The notes below the pieces were generated by a model. The model was not told the DNA's origin. It made no database searches and was given only the letters and a program-made list of their open reading frames with translations. Positions 1-8,483 of a stretch of DNA of 64,000 nucleotides are shown one piece after another. Made by a program: the position numbers and the translations under genes. Within the stretch, counting starts at the first letter, position 1, and each line of letters begins with the position of its first letter. The stretch covers positions 4,660,017 to 4,724,016 of the forward strand of contig NZ_JQML01000001.1 of assembly GCF_000744705.1 (NCBI RefSeq), read 5' to 3'. Source of the stretch: Streptacidiphilus albus JL83 (GTDB lineage Bacteria > Actinomycetota > Actinomycetes > Streptomycetales > Streptomycetaceae).

Positions 1-405
1 TGAATACCATCAGATACCTACGAAAATACTGAAAGGGATCTTACGGGTGAAGCGGCCCCCTTGCCGGATGAACTGCCGCCCGCCGTGGGAAGGCTGACGA
101 CGAGCCCGGGGAGCGGGACCCCGGGGAGCGGGGCCGCGCGAGCAGGCCCGAGGGAGCAGGGGGTCTCATGGCAGTCAGGGCCGGCACCTCGGACGCCGAA
201 GGCCCGACCGGGCGGACGCCGCGCCTCGGCCGCCGGGCCGCGGCCGTCGCCGCCGGAACCGCGCTGCTGTTCGGCGCCGGAGCCGGCCCGGGCGCGGCCG
301 GAGCCGGCGACGCCGGTCTCGCGGTGCAGAACGCCGGGCGGCCGCTGCGGTCCGAGGACCTGCCCTTAACAGTGCGCGGCCAGCCGGGACCGCTAGTCTG
401 CCCGG
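1..405. other. Upstream region with no supported gene
   Basis: The first 60 bases are relatively AT-rich, and the rest is GC-rich with a near-perfect direct repeat of CCCGGGGAGCGGG around 109-136. A short open frame from 168 would encode a signal-peptide-like Ala/Gly-rich stretch, but it runs straight through the DedA promoter and into another frame of the DedA gene, so it is not accepted as a gene. The end of an upstream gene cannot be recognised. Confidence 0.4.
394..399 (+). promoter_or_regulatory. -10 element of a probable leaderless DedA transcript
   Basis: TAGTCT matches the actinobacterial TANNNT -10 element and ends 6 nt before the GTG start of the DedA gene. There is no Shine-Dalgarno sequence, so transcription probably starts at the GTG itself. 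Confidence 0.5.
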
Positions 406-1137
406 GTGACCACGACCACGACTCTCGCGTTGAACGTCCTCGACGCCAAGGCCCTGATCTCGCAGTTGGGAACGGTCGGTCTGCTCGCGATCATCTTCGC
501 GGAGACCGGGCTGCTCATCGGCTTCTTCCTGCCCGGCGACTCACTGCTGATCCTGGCCGGCGTCGCCGCGTCCAGCGCCGGCCTGAAGGTCGTCGGCTCG
601 CAGATGCCCATCGGCGTGCTGCTGGTCGGCGCGCCGCTCTGCGCCATCGCCGGGGCGCAGCTCGGGCACCTGCTCGGGGCCAAGGGCGGGGCGAAACTGT
701 TCAACCGGCCGAACTCCAGGCTCTTCCGCCGGGAGCACGTGGAGAAGGCCGAGGCGTACTTCGTGAAGTTCGGCCCGGCCAAGGCCGTGCTGATGGCCCG
801 GTTCATCCCGGTCGTCCGGACCTTCCTGAACCCGGTCGCCGGGACGCTGGAGATGCCGGCCCGGACCTTCCTGCTCTGGAACGCCATCGGCGGCGTGGTC
901 TGGACCGAGGGGATGCTGCTGATCGGCTACAACTTCGGCGCGGCACTGGCCCCGGTGATCGACACCTACCTGGTGCCGGCGATGGCGCTGATCGTGCTGG
1001 TGTCGGTCTCGCCGATCCTGGTGGAGGTCCTGCGGGAGCGGAAGAAGCGCAGGCTCGGCCTGGTCGAGGCCCCGGCCGAGCAGCTCGACCCCGCCGGCGC
1101 GGGGGCCGGCAACGGCGGACGGCACCGCAGGGGCTGA
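406..1137 (+). CDS. DedA family membrane protein
   Basis: This 243-residue integral membrane protein belongs to the DedA/VTT (SNARE-associated) family; relatives act in membrane homeostasis and in flipping undecaprenyl phosphate or phospholipids. The family core is visible. A hydrophobic segment is followed by FAETGLLIGFFLPGDSLL (about residues 30-47), and ARFIPVVRTFLNPVAG (about 127-142) carries the conserved Arg-Phe-x-Pro-x-x-Arg pattern. Further membrane segments lie up to about residue 210, and the cytoplasmic tail is basic. The GTG start is chosen because a TAGTCT -10 lies 6 nt upstream and the protein then begins with a short polar N-terminus. It is monocistronic and ends in a strong hairpin shared with the convergent pyrE. 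The exact substrate is unknown. Confidence 0.9.
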   Translation: MTTTTTLALNVLDAKALISQLGTVGLLAIIFAETGLLIGFFLPGDSLLILAGVAASSAGLKVVGSQMPIGVLLVGAPLCAIAGAQLGHLLGAKGGAKLFNRPNSRLFRREHVEKAEAYFVKFGPAKAVLMARFIPVVRTFLNPVAGTLEMPARTFLLWNAIGGVVWTEGMLLIGYNFGAALAPVIDTYLVPAMALIVLVSVSPILVEVLRERKKRRLGLVEAPAEQLDPAGAGAGNGGRHRRG

Positions 1138-1166
1138 CCCGCCGGGCGGGAACCCACGGACGCGTC

Positions 1167-1198
1167 GCGGCCCGGACCGGATCACCGGTCCGGGCCGC
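1167..1198. terminator. Bidirectional terminator between DedA and pyrE
   Basis: A perfect 14-bp inverted repeat (GCGGCCCGGACCGG, loop ATCA) lies between the convergent 3' ends of the DedA gene and pyrE. It has no T-run, as is usual in Streptomyces. Confidence 0.75.
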
Positions 1199-1222
1199 GT
1201 CGCGTTCAGTCCCGGGAGCGGG

Positions 1223-1759
1223 TCACAGCCCCAGGTCGGGCAGCTGGTACGCCGCGAGGTAGGGCAGGCCCTGGGCCTCGATGACGGGGGCCGCGCCGCG
1301 CTCCACGATCACCGCGACCGCGACCACCTCGCCGCCGGCCTCGCGGACCGCCTCGACCGCGGTCATCGGCGAACCACCGGTGGTGGAGGTGTCCTCGACC
1401 ACCAGCACCCGGCGGCCCTTGACGTCCGTGCCCTCGATCCGGCGCTGCATCCCGTGCGCCTTCTGCGCCTTGCGGACCACGAAGGCGTCCAGGCGGCCGC
1501 CCCGCGCCGCGGAGGCGTGGAGCATCGAGGTGGCGACCGGGTCGGCGCCGAGGGTGAGGCCGCCGACCGCGTCGAAGTCCAGCTCCGCGGTGAGGTCCAG
1601 CATGACCTGGCCGACCAGCGGAGCGGCCAGGCCGTCCAGGGTGACCCGGCGGAGGTCGATGTAGTAGTCGGACTCCAGGCCGGAGGACAGGGTCACCTTG
1701 CCGTGGACCACGGCCTTGGACTTGATCTGCTCGAGAAGCGCGTCGCGGTGGTTGCTCAT
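1223..1759 (-). CDS. pyrE: Orotate phosphoribosyltransferase
   Basis: The enzyme joins orotate to PRPP to give orotidine 5'-phosphate in de novo pyrimidine synthesis in the cytoplasm. The 178-residue protein has the usual length for bacterial PyrE. It shows the substrate-loop region SSGLESDYYIDLR near residues 25-37, the lysine/arginine-containing VVRKAQKAHG, and the PRPP-binding motif VLVVEDTSTTGGS (about 115-127). The start is the ATG at 1759: its product begins MSNHRDALLEQI like other actinobacterial PyrE, and TAAGCT lies 8 nt upstream, so the mRNA may be leaderless. Longer readings upstream run through the neighbouring epimerase in another frame and are rejected. It is read in the same direction as the aldose epimerase, 59 bp downstream of it. 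Confidence 0.95.
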   Translation of the reverse strand: MSNHRDALLEQIKSKAVVHGKVTLSSGLESDYYIDLRRVTLDGLAAPLVGQVMLDLTAELDFDAVGGLTLGADPVATSMLHASAARGGRLDAFVVRKAQKAHGMQRRIEGTDVKGRRVLVVEDTSTTGGSPMTAVEAVREAGGEVVAVAVIVERGAAPVIEAQGLPYLAAYQLPDLGL

Positions 1760-1818
1760 GAGGCACCAGCTTAGAGGCTCCGCGGCTCGGAGGCTCCGTG
1801 CCCCGGCGCCCCGGCGGC

Positions 1819-2688
1819 TCAGTGGCGCCGCCAGCGCCAGGTGGTGGTCGCTTCGAGCGGGTCGACCAGGGTGACCAGGCGCGGAGCGGTGTTCAGGCCG
1901 TTCGGCGGACCGGACTGGGGCTCCACGCAGAGCGCGTCCGGGCGTCCGTCGAAGACCACCAGCCACTCGCAGTCGGCGGTCATGCTCAGGCTCAGCTCGC
2001 CCTCCCAGACCAGGGTGGCGGAGACGCCGTCGGGCATGCCGAAGCAGTCGTCGCGCGGGCCGGGCAGCGGCTCGATCCGGCGGCCGGTGGGCAGGTGGTC
2101 CTCGCCGCGCTCCTCCTGCCAGGCGGGCTCGAAGTCGAGCCGGGCGCTCGCGCCGTCCGGGCTCAGCTGCTTGCGGAACCAGGGGTGCCAGCCGACCTGG
2201 GCCGGGAACGAGTCGGCGGCGGTCTCCACCGAGAGCGTCGTCCGCAACTCGTCGGCGGACAGTTCGAACAGCTGGGTGACCCGGCCGGCATAGGGCCAGG
2301 GCTCGGCCAGGTCGTAGTAGAACGCCGCCGAGCCCTCGGTCGCCGGGGACGCCTGCCGCCAGCCGGTGCGGACTCCGGTGCCGTGGATGGCGTGCGGCGG
2401 CATGTCCACCGGGAGCCGGTGGGAGACCTGGCCGTTGTTCCAGCGGCCGCGGTCGACCCGGCCGGCCCAGGGCACCATCGGGAACGAGCCGTGCCCGAAC
2501 ACGCCCGCGTCCCGGGCTTCCACCGAGTCGGCCGAGCGCAGCAGCTCCAGCCCGCCGATGCGGAGGCTGGCCAGCCGGCAGCCGTCGGCTGGGAGCACGG
2601 TCGCCTCGGCCTCCCCGGCGGTGAGCCGGACCGGCGGCAGCGGCGTCGTCGTCGGACGCGGCGGAGTCGTCGAGGTGGGGCTGGGCAC
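1819..2688 (-). CDS. Aldose 1-epimerase family protein
   Basis: This 289-residue cytoplasmic protein has the galactose-mutarotase (aldose 1-epimerase) fold, which interconverts alpha and beta anomers of hexoses or hexose phosphates. Recognisable parts are the N-terminal IGGLELLR segment, GSFPMVPWAGRVDRGRW near residue 70 (the conserved Pro-x-x-x-x-x-Asn/Arg region), the histidine in HAIHGTG, and QVGWHPWFRK carrying the second conserved histidine. A conserved acidic residue is expected in ALCVEPQSGPPNGLN near the C-terminus. The first about 15 residues are Thr/Pro-rich and may not be translated if an internal start is used. The substrate cannot be told from sequence. Its location beside pyrE is common in Streptomyces. 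Confidence 0.88.
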   Translation of the reverse strand: MPSPTSTTPPRPTTTPLPPVRLTAGEAEATVLPADGCRLASLRIGGLELLRSADSVEARDAGVFGHGSFPMVPWAGRVDRGRWNNGQVSHRLPVDMPPHAIHGTGVRTGWRQASPATEGSAAFYYDLAEPWPYAGRVTQLFELSADELRTTLSVETAADSFPAQVGWHPWFRKQLSPDGASARLDFEPAWQEERGEDHLPTGRRIEPLPGPRDDCFGMPDGVSATLVWEGELSLSMTADCEWLVVFDGRPDALCVEPQSGPPNGLNTAPRLVTLVDPLEATTTWRWRRH

Positions 2689-2727
2689 GGGACCTCCAGG
2701 TCGGGCGGTACGGATGGGTCGGGCGGG

Positions 2728-3807
2728 TCAGCGTCGGCGCAGGGCGCGGGCGAGCAGCACCACGCCGCCGACGACCGCGACCCCGCCGCCGACCAGCCAC
2801 GGCACCACGCTGTGCTCGCCGTCGGCGGTCGGCGGCTCGCCCATTCGCCGCTCCGGGTAGCCCCAGCGGGCGGCGGCCCGGGAGCGGGCGCTGCGCGGCG
2901 GCAGCGCGGGGCCGTAGCGGCCGCGCGGCGGGGCGTGGTCGACCTCCTCGGCGGAGCGGCCGACGATGCTGCGCCGGTGCGCGGGCTCGTCCGGCCAGGG
3001 CTGGTCGAGCCCGGGGACGCCGTGGGCGGCGACCGACTCCTCGATCAGGAACAGGTCGGGCGCGTCCAGGTCGGAGATCTCGGAGAGCCCGGCCAGGTCG
3101 CCGATCTCCGAGAGGTCGGTCAGACCCGAGAAGTCACCGAGTTCGGAGAGGTCCGGGAGGTTGTCGAGTTCCTCGAAGAGGTCCTGGTCCGCGGGGCGGT
3201 CGGGGTCCTCCCCGTCGGCGCCCTCGTCGCCGAGCTCGGCGACCAGGGTGGCGCAGAAGCGGTCCAGCAGGCGGCGGGCCGCGAGTGTGACGGTCTCCGG
3301 GTCCAGTTCCGCTATCCGGCCCAGGCCCCGGACGCCGCAGTCGAAGACGATCCGGCAGCTGTCCGGGTCCTCGGCGCCGTCCTCGCCCACGGCGGGCTCC
3401 ACGCCGACCAGGACCGCGCCGGAGAGCTCGCCGCTGCCGACCGACTGCTGGGCGGCCACGTCGACCAGCAGGTCGGTCCCGGGATGGAGCCGGAGCGTGC
3501 CCCGGTAGGTGATGGAGGAGTTGCCGATCCGCAGCTTCATCCGCCCGGCCAGGACCGGACTCCCGGCGTCGGCGCTGTCCTCGCCGTCCTCGCTGTCCTC
3601 GCTGTCCTCGCTGTCGGCGGCTTCCCCGGCGTCCCCGGTGTCGCTCCCGGCCGGGTCGGCCCGGTGCTCGTCCGGCGCGGGCACCGGCTCCGCGGCGCCG
3701 GAATCGTCGGGGGTGAACCCCGGCAGGCAGCGGGACAGCAGTTCGGGACGGCGCAGCGACCGGCGGGCGGTTTGCGGCGACAGCGGTACCAGAACTTCGT
3801 GCTCCAT
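2728..3807 (-). CDS. SRPBCC (CoxG-like) lipid-fold membrane-anchored protein
   Basis: This is a 359-residue protein whose N-terminal half has the SRPBCC/CoxG pattern. MEHEVLVPLSPQTARRSL opens it, LAGRMKLRIGNSSITYRGTL follows near 95-115, and an ARRLLDRFCATLVAEL helix closes the fold. An acidic Ser/Glu/Asp insert (SED repeats, about 63-78) interrupts the fold. After it come a Leu/Asp repeat (DLSELGDFSGL, DLSEIGDLAGL) at about 205-245, a basic linker, and a single C-terminal membrane helix (VVPWLVGGGVAVVGGVVLLA) ending in RALRRR. It therefore appears tail-anchored, with the lipid-fold domain in the cytoplasm. The ligand is unknown. TACGCT lies 8 nt upstream of the ATG, so the message may be leaderless. 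Confidence 0.75.
   Translation of the reverse strand: MEHEVLVPLSPQTARRSLRRPELLSRCLPGFTPDDSGAAEPVPAPDEHRADPAGSDTGDAGEAADSEDSEDSEDGEDSADAGSPVLAGRMKLRIGNSSITYRGTLRLHPGTDLLVDVAAQQSVGSGELSGAVLVGVEPAVGEDGAEDPDSCRIVFDCGVRGLGRIAELDPETVTLAARRLLDRFCATLVAELGDEGADGEDPDRPADQDLFEELDNLPDLSELGDFSGLTDLSEIGDLAGLSEISDLDAPDLFLIEESVAAHGVPGLDQPWPDEPAHRRSIVGRSAEEVDHAPPRGRYGPALPPRSARSRAAARWGYPERRMGEPPTADGEHSVVPWLVGGGVAVVGGVVLLARALRRR
3575..3619. repeat. Five 9-bp tandem repeats (CTGTCCTCG) in the SRPBCC gene
   Basis: Five in-frame copies of a 9-bp unit, with small variations, encode the acidic Ser-Glu-Asp repeat of the SRPBCC-like protein. Unit number could change by slippage without breaking the reading frame. Confidence 0.75.
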
Positions 3808-3945
3808 ACCTGGCGAGCGTACAGACCTGTCGGCGCGGAAGGGACGTATGGAGACAGTGTTTTTGCCCGGTTGCGCCGCCCGCGCCGGCCGCTTTGCCCG
3901 ACCCCGCGCCCGGCCCCGCGCCCGGCCCCGCTCGGGTGGGGCGGG

Positions 3946-5598
3946 TCAGCGCGGGTGGAGCAGGGTCGACGGGAGCGGCGGGCGCAGCGGGCGGCGGGTG
4001 CCGGCCAGGGTCGCGGCGAGGCGCAGCGCGGCCGGATCCAGGCCCAGCGGCTCCGGGGTGTCGGCGGGCAGGCCCAGCTGCGGGGTGCTGCGGGCGGCCA
4101 GGATCAGGCCCCAGTCGGCCGGGCTGCCGCAGTCGTCGGGCCCGCTGGGGATGGAGTACTCGACGGTGCGCAGCCCGACCGCGCGCAGCCCCGCGTCCGC
4201 CTGCCAGTAGTCCGCCTCGGCGACCGACCCGGCGTGGACGACGACCCGTCCGCCGGGGGCGAGCATCCGGGTGACCAGGCCGTAGAACTCCTCGGTGTAG
4301 AGCTTGCGGCTCTGGTCGAGGGCGGGGTCGGGCAGGTCGGCCACGATCACGTCGTAGGGCCGCCGGGTCGCCGGGGCGGTGCGCAGCCACTCGAAGGCGT
4401 CCGCGGTCACGGTCCGCACCCGGGGATCGGCCAGCGAGCCGCCGTTGAGCCGGGACAGGACCGGGTCGGTCCGGGCCAGCCCGAGCACCACCGGGTCGAC
4501 CTCGACCACGGTGACCCGGTGGACGTCGGGGTGGAGCAGCGCCTGGCGGGCGGCGAGGCCGTCGCCGCCGCCGAGGATCAGCACCCGGCTCCGCGGGCCG
4601 GTCATGGCGGGCTGGACCAGGGCCGCCTGCCGCAGGGGCTCGTCGGCGCCGCAGACGGCGAGGCGTCCGCCGAGGTAGAGCCGCAGCTCGGCGGCGGACC
4701 GGGAACGGGCGGGGTCGGGCGCGCCCTGGCCCGCGCCGTCCGCGCCGCGCGGCGGCGGGACCCGGCCGGCGGCGTCGTCCGTCCCGTCGGGGCCGGGCCC
4801 CGGTCCGGGACCGGTGAGGACGACCTCCTGGTAGCGGCTCTGGTGGGTGTAGCGGACCGGTGTCCCGTAGAGGGCCTGCCGGGCCGAGCGCTCGAAGAAG
4901 CCGGTGAGTCCGGCGGCGAGGGCGAGCAGCAGCAGCACGGCCCCGCACAGGCTCCACAGCAGGACCCGGGTCCGGGACGAGGACTCCTCGCGGAACAGCC
5001 AGAGCACGACCACGGCCCCGGCGACGGCGTTGACCGCCCCGGTGACCAGCGCCCCACCGGCCTGGCCGAGCGCGGGCAGCAGCAGGAAGGGGAAGGCGAG
5101 GCCGCCGACGAGCGCGCCGACGTAGTCGGCGGCGAAGAGGTCGGCGACGGCACGGCCCGCGTCCTGCCGACGGATCCGCTGCAGCAGCGTCATCAGCAGC
5201 GGGATCTCCGCGCCGATCAGCACCCCGAGCAGGGTGGCCACCCCCACCAGCACCCACTGGTAGTGCCCCAGCCAGACGAAGCAGCTGTACAGGGCGAGCA
5301 CCGAGAAGCCGCCGACCAGCGCGAGCGCGCTCTCGACCAGCGCGAACGAGGTCGCGGGCCGGGTGGTGAAGCGTTTCGCGAGCAGCGAGCCGATGCCCAT
5401 GGCGAAGACCATGACGGAGAGCACCACGGACGCCTGGGTCACCGAGTCACCGAGCAGATAGCTGCCGAGGGCGACCAGTTCCAACTCGTACACCAGCCCG
5501 CAGGCGGCACAGACAAATGCCGCGAGGAGTACCAGCCATCGGGCAGCCCGGGCACCGACAGCTTGCATCGGCGTCGGCACTGCTGATTGGTCGATCAC
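3946..5598 (-). CDS. Membrane-integrated polyamine aminopropyltransferase (SpeE-like)
   Basis: The 550-residue protein joins an N-terminal bundle of about seven membrane helices (residues 18-240) to a cytoplasmic spermidine-synthase-type domain (about 265-520). The catalytic domain shows [16 protein letters not shown], the decarboxy-SAM binding glycine loop, then VEVDPVVL, and [21 protein letters not shown] with the conserved aspartate-proline pair. Such proteins are annotated as polyamine aminopropyltransferases, but the substrate of the membrane form is not established. The start is a GTG with no ribosome site; TAGCGT lies 6 nt upstream, which fits a leaderless transcript. A GC-rich insert ([11 protein letters not shown] region) sits between the two halves. 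A perfect palindrome overlaps the promoter. Confidence 0.85.
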   Translation of the reverse strand: MIDQSAVPTPMQAVGARAARWLVLLAAFVCAACGLVYELELVALGSYLLGDSVTQASVVLSVMVFAMGIGSLLAKRFTTRPATSFALVESALALVGGFSVLALYSCFVWLGHYQWVLVGVATLLGVLIGAEIPLLMTLLQRIRRQDAGRAVADLFAADYVGALVGGLAFPFLLLPALGQAGGALVTGAVNAVAGAVVVLWLFREESSSRTRVLLWSLCGAVLLLLALAAGLTGFFERSARQALYGTPVRYTHQSRYQEVVLTGPGPGPGPDGTDDAAGRVPPPRGADGAGQGAPDPARSRSAAELRLYLGGRLAVCGADEPLRQAALVQPAMTGPRSRVLILGGGDGLAARQALLHPDVHRVTVVEVDPVVLGLARTDPVLSRLNGGSLADPRVRTVTADAFEWLRTAPATRRPYDVIVADLPDPALDQSRKLYTEEFYGLVTRMLAPGGRVVVHAGSVAEADYWQADAGLRAVGLRTVEYSIPSGPDDCGSPADWGLILAARSTPQLGLPADTPEPLGLDPAALRLAATLAGTRRPLRPPLPSTLLHPR

Positions 5599-5604
5599 GT
5601 ATAA

Positions 5605-5629
5605 ACGCTAGGCGACGTCAGGTGACGTC
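5605..5629 (-). promoter_or_regulatory. Leaderless promoter and operator-like palindrome of the SpeE-like gene
   Basis: The minus strand reads TAGCGT (5610-5605), a TANNNT -10 element ending 6 nt before the GTG. Just upstream lies GACGTCAGGTGACGTC (5614-5629), a perfect inverted repeat with 7-bp arms and a 2-nt centre. A protein bound there would cover the space between -10 and -35, so it is a good repressor-site candidate. Confidence 0.5.
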
Positions 5630-5700
5630 CTCTTCCCCCGGAGGAAGTCGTGGTATCAGCACCGGGTTGACGCCTCGCTCGAATGAGGCATTTCGTGCCG

Positions 5701-6210
5701 TCATGCCCGCCGGAGCTTGAGCGATGAACGCGTGCAGACAAGTCGGCCTTCCTGCGGATAGGCGTGCCAGGTACGCCAGTAGATCTCGTGTTCGGTGCCC
5801 CCGGCCAGAAGTGCGGTGAAGGCGGTGGGGTCCCCGGGGAAAACTCCGGCGAGACCGTGCGGGTGATTCTCCACCAGGGCCAGCAGTTCCTGGGCGCGCC
5901 TGGCGAAACCCTGCTCGTGGAGGGTTTCCACATGGGCCGCGAATTCGTATTCCCAGCCCTGGACGCATTCGGCCACCCGGGCCGGCAACGGGCTCCGGCG
6001 ACCGGGCAGACAGGCGACGGTCTCCGAACAACGGGCGGCCCCGCCACCCAGGATGACCTGGTGCGATGCCCCGAGCAACCGGAGCTGGAGGTCGGTCGGC
6101 CCGATCGTCAGATCGAGGACGGCCAGGGCCGGCAGCTCCTGGCTGCCCAGGCACCAGGCCAGATCTCCGGCACGGGTGTCGGTGTAGGTGGTCTGCAACG
6201 TGGTGAGCAT
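5701..6210 (-). CDS. DUF2617 family protein
   Basis: The 169-residue protein starts MLTTLQTTYTDTRAGDLAWCLG and matches the actinobacterial DUF2617 family of unknown function, which commonly follows the membrane aminopropyltransferase gene in Streptomyces. Visible features are LDLTIGPTDLQLRLLGASHQVIL near 35-55, a YEFAAHVETL segment near 95, and a C-terminal EIYWRTWHAYPQEGRLVCTRSSL. The start at 6210 is chosen over an upstream in-frame ATG at 6321 because GGAG lies 8 nt before it and the homology-like region begins exactly there. It is soluble, with no signal peptide. Confidence 0.8.
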   Translation of the reverse strand: MLTTLQTTYTDTRAGDLAWCLGSQELPALAVLDLTIGPTDLQLRLLGASHQVILGGGAARCSETVACLPGRRSPLPARVAECVQGWEYEFAAHVETLHEQGFARRAQELLALVENHPHGLAGVFPGDPTAFTALLAGGTEHEIYWRTWHAYPQEGRLVCTRSSLKLRRA

Positions 6211-6716
6211 GGTCTTGGCTCCGCGTACTTGGGTCGCTCGAGGACGCCGGTGCGGGCGCATACCGGAGGACAGGGGGAACCGGAGGGCATGGAGGCCGGC
6301 GGCACGGGTATCAGCGGACATGCCTGTCGGCGGTCATGGGGTCAGCGGGCACGGATGTCGACGGGCACGGTCGCCCTGCGGCGGAGTGACTTTCGGGGAC
6401 TCAGGAAGCAGGGAAGCACGAATGCTCCATGTCTGTTGATGCTTTACCCAACTTCCCCGCCCAGTCATCATTTCCCGGCCGAATCCTTTGCATGCCGGGC
6501 ACACAGTTGATCGAGTCTGCGCGTTGACGTGCGAAAACTATGGCGAAACCGGGAACAGAGCGGACCGCTTCCGGTCCGGAATCCAACCACCGCTTCCGGT
6601 TCGACGGGCCCGGAAACCGGGAATCGGGGGCGACACATGCCAGCGGCAGTACCCGTAGGCACTGCCGTCGGCGAAGTTCACCCCTTCGGGGGTCACTCGT
6701 ACGGACACCCCGGCCG
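6211..6716. other. 506-bp intergenic region, no supported gene
   Basis: This lies between the start of DUF2617 and the 3' end of the zinc permease gene. It is locally AT-richer (6420-6550) and holds several short inverted repeats, for example GGACCG-CTTC-CGGTCC near 6570. Open frames here are short, mutually overlapping and lack codon bias. It probably contains the DUF2617 promoter and the transcription end of the zinc transporter operon. Confidence 0.4.
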
Positions 6717-7559
6717 TCAACCGGCCGCCGGAACCGCACTCTTCCGGGTAAGGCCCCCGAATACCCATGCCGCGCCGTAGACCAGCGTCGCCGCCAGCAT
6801 GATCGAGAAGCTCGGGGGCAGGCTCGTGGCGACCGCGCTCAGCGCCAGCCCGGCCCACATCTCGGCGACCGCGAGCCCGGCCGAGAGCGCCAGCCCCACG
6901 AACGGACGGTTCGTCAACCGCAGCGCCGCACCGGCCGGGGCCGCCAGCAGGCCCAGCAGCAGCAGCGAGCCCACCGCCTGCGTGGCCTCGCCCGCGCAGG
7001 CGCCGACCAGGGCCAGGAAGCCCAGCCCCAGCACCTTCACCGGCACGCCGCGCGCCGCCGCGACCGCCTCGTCCAGCGTCGCGAACAGCAGCGGACGGGC
7101 GATGGCCAGCACCGCGACGCTGATCGCGGCCGCCACCAGCACCGCGACCAGGGTCTGGCTGCCGCTCAGGCCGAAGATCGAGCCGAAGAGCACGCTGGTG
7201 CCGGCGTTGCCCACGTCCGAGCCGCTGCGCGAGGTCGTGTAGAGGGTGAGGAAGAAGGCCCCGAGGCCGAGGATCCAGGCGAAGGCCGCTCCGATCACCA
7301 CATCGTCGGCCCGGCCCCTGCGACCGATCCCGGCCAGCAGCAGCCCGCCGCCGATGCACCCGACGAACAGCCCGAGCCGCAGGTCCCAGCCGGCGGCCAG
7401 GGCCGCCATCGCCCCGGCGAAGGCGACATGGCTGAGCGCGTCCCCGGTGAAGACCTGGGCGCGCAGCACCAGGAAGTAGCCGACCAGACCGGACGCCAGC
7501 GCGATGAACGTCCCGGCGAGCAGGGCGTGGTGGAAGAAGTCCTGACTCCACACGTTCAT
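6717..7559 (-). CDS. Metal (zinc) ABC transporter permease 2
   Basis: This 280-residue ABC-3 (ZnuB/MntB) family permease has about eight membrane helices. Family marks are YFLVLRAQVFTGDALSHVAFAGA near residues 25-47 and the ARGVPVKVLGLGFL coupling region near 180. It is the last gene of the Zur-controlled operon. Its ATG overlaps the stop of the preceding permease by 4 nt (ATGA), which fixes the start. With the first permease it probably forms a heterodimeric channel for Zn2+ import across the cytoplasmic membrane. Confidence 0.88.
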   Translation of the reverse strand: MNVWSQDFFHHALLAGTFIALASGLVGYFLVLRAQVFTGDALSHVAFAGAMAALAAGWDLRLGLFVGCIGGGLLLAGIGRRGRADDVVIGAAFAWILGLGAFFLTLYTTSRSGSDVGNAGTSVLFGSIFGLSGSQTLVAVLVAAAISVAVLAIARPLLFATLDEAVAAARGVPVKVLGLGFLALVGACAGEATQAVGSLLLLGLLAAPAGAALRLTNRPFVGLALSAGLAVAEMWAGLALSAVATSLPPSFSIMLAATLVYGAAWVFGGLTRKSAVPAAG

Positions 7560-8479
7560 ACGGCGACCCTCCTGGCGGCGTCGGTCCTGGGTACGGCGGT
7601 CATGGCGCCGGCACCGGCGCCGGTGCCGCGTCGGCGGGCGACCAGCCGGGCCGCGTGCGCCAGCAGGTAGCCGGCGAAGGCGAAGCTGGTCACGAAGAAG
7701 CCCAGCGGGTACGGCCAGTACCAGGCCGCGATCAGCCCGGCCCAGGTCGCGCCGAAGCCCAGCAGCAGTGTCAGCAGCAGGCTCAGCGCCGGGCGAGCGG
7801 TCAGCACCTGTGCGGTCGCGGCCGGCAGCACCAGCAGCGCGAACACCAGCAGCGAGCCGGTGATCTGCGCGGCCTCCGCCGTCGCCGCGCCCAGCAGCAG
7901 CAGGAACAGCGTCGACAGCAGCCGCACCGGGACCCCGCGCGCCGCCGCCACCTGCGGGTCGACCGAGGCGAACAGCAGCGGCCGACCGATGACCACGAGC
8001 ACCGCCAGCACTGCCAGGCCGACCAGGGCCAGCAGCAGCACCTGGCCGGTGGTGATCCCGAGGAAGCTGCCGAAGAGGATGCTCTCCGGCCCGCTCAACA
8101 GCCCCTTGTAGAGCGCGATGAAGAGGAAACCGCAGGCCAGCAGGAATGCCTGGACGACCCCGGTGGCCGCGGACTCCTCCGCGTCCGCGTCCCGGCCCTC
8201 CCGCCGCAGCAGCGCGATGACCAGCGCCGCCGCCAGGCAGAAGCCGAAGTAGCCGAAGCCGGTGCTGATCCCCGCGAGGGTCGCGAAGGACGCCCCGGGG
8301 AAGGCCACCACGCCCAGGGTGTGCCCGGCGAAGGACTGCCGCCGCAGCACCATGAACCAGCCGATCGCGCCCGCGACCAGCGCGACCACCGCGCCCGCCC
8401 GGAAGGCGTTGACCATGAACGGGTAGGACCACATCTCCTGGAAGTCGGTCAGCAGGTTCCAGCTGAACTGCACGGGCAT
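7556..8479 (-). CDS. Metal (zinc) ABC transporter permease 1
   Basis: This 307-residue ABC-3 family permease opens MPVQFSWNLLTDFQEMWSYPFMVNAFRAG. It carries the family signature GWFMVLRRQSFAGHTLGVVAFPGA (about 40-63), the ARGVPVRLLSTLFLLLLGAATAEA loop (about 180-203) and 8-9 membrane helices. The tail is basic and Gly/Ala-rich. It lies 4 nt after the ATPase gene and overlaps the second permease by 4 nt. Two different permeases in one operon are common for actinobacterial zinc importers. Confidence 0.88.
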   Translation of the reverse strand: MPVQFSWNLLTDFQEMWSYPFMVNAFRAGAVVALVAGAIGWFMVLRRQSFAGHTLGVVAFPGASFATLAGISTGFGYFGFCLAAALVIALLRREGRDADAEESAATGVVQAFLLACGFLFIALYKGLLSGPESILFGSFLGITTGQVLLLALVGLAVLAVLVVIGRPLLFASVDPQVAAARGVPVRLLSTLFLLLLGAATAEAAQITGSLLVFALLVLPAATAQVLTARPALSLLLTLLLGFGATWAGLIAAWYWPYPLGFFVTSFAFAGYLLAHAARLVARRRGTGAGAGAMTAVPRTDAARRVAV

Positions 8480-8483
8480 CGGT

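Noticed and set aside
168-405. A small exported protein upstream of DedA
   Set aside because: It has a signal-like Ala/Gly segment but no end before entering the DedA gene, and the DedA promoter lies within it.
1798-5586. A 1262-codon open frame on the + strand
   Set aside because: It is antisense to four genes with clear family motifs. Long antisense frames are expected at this GC content.
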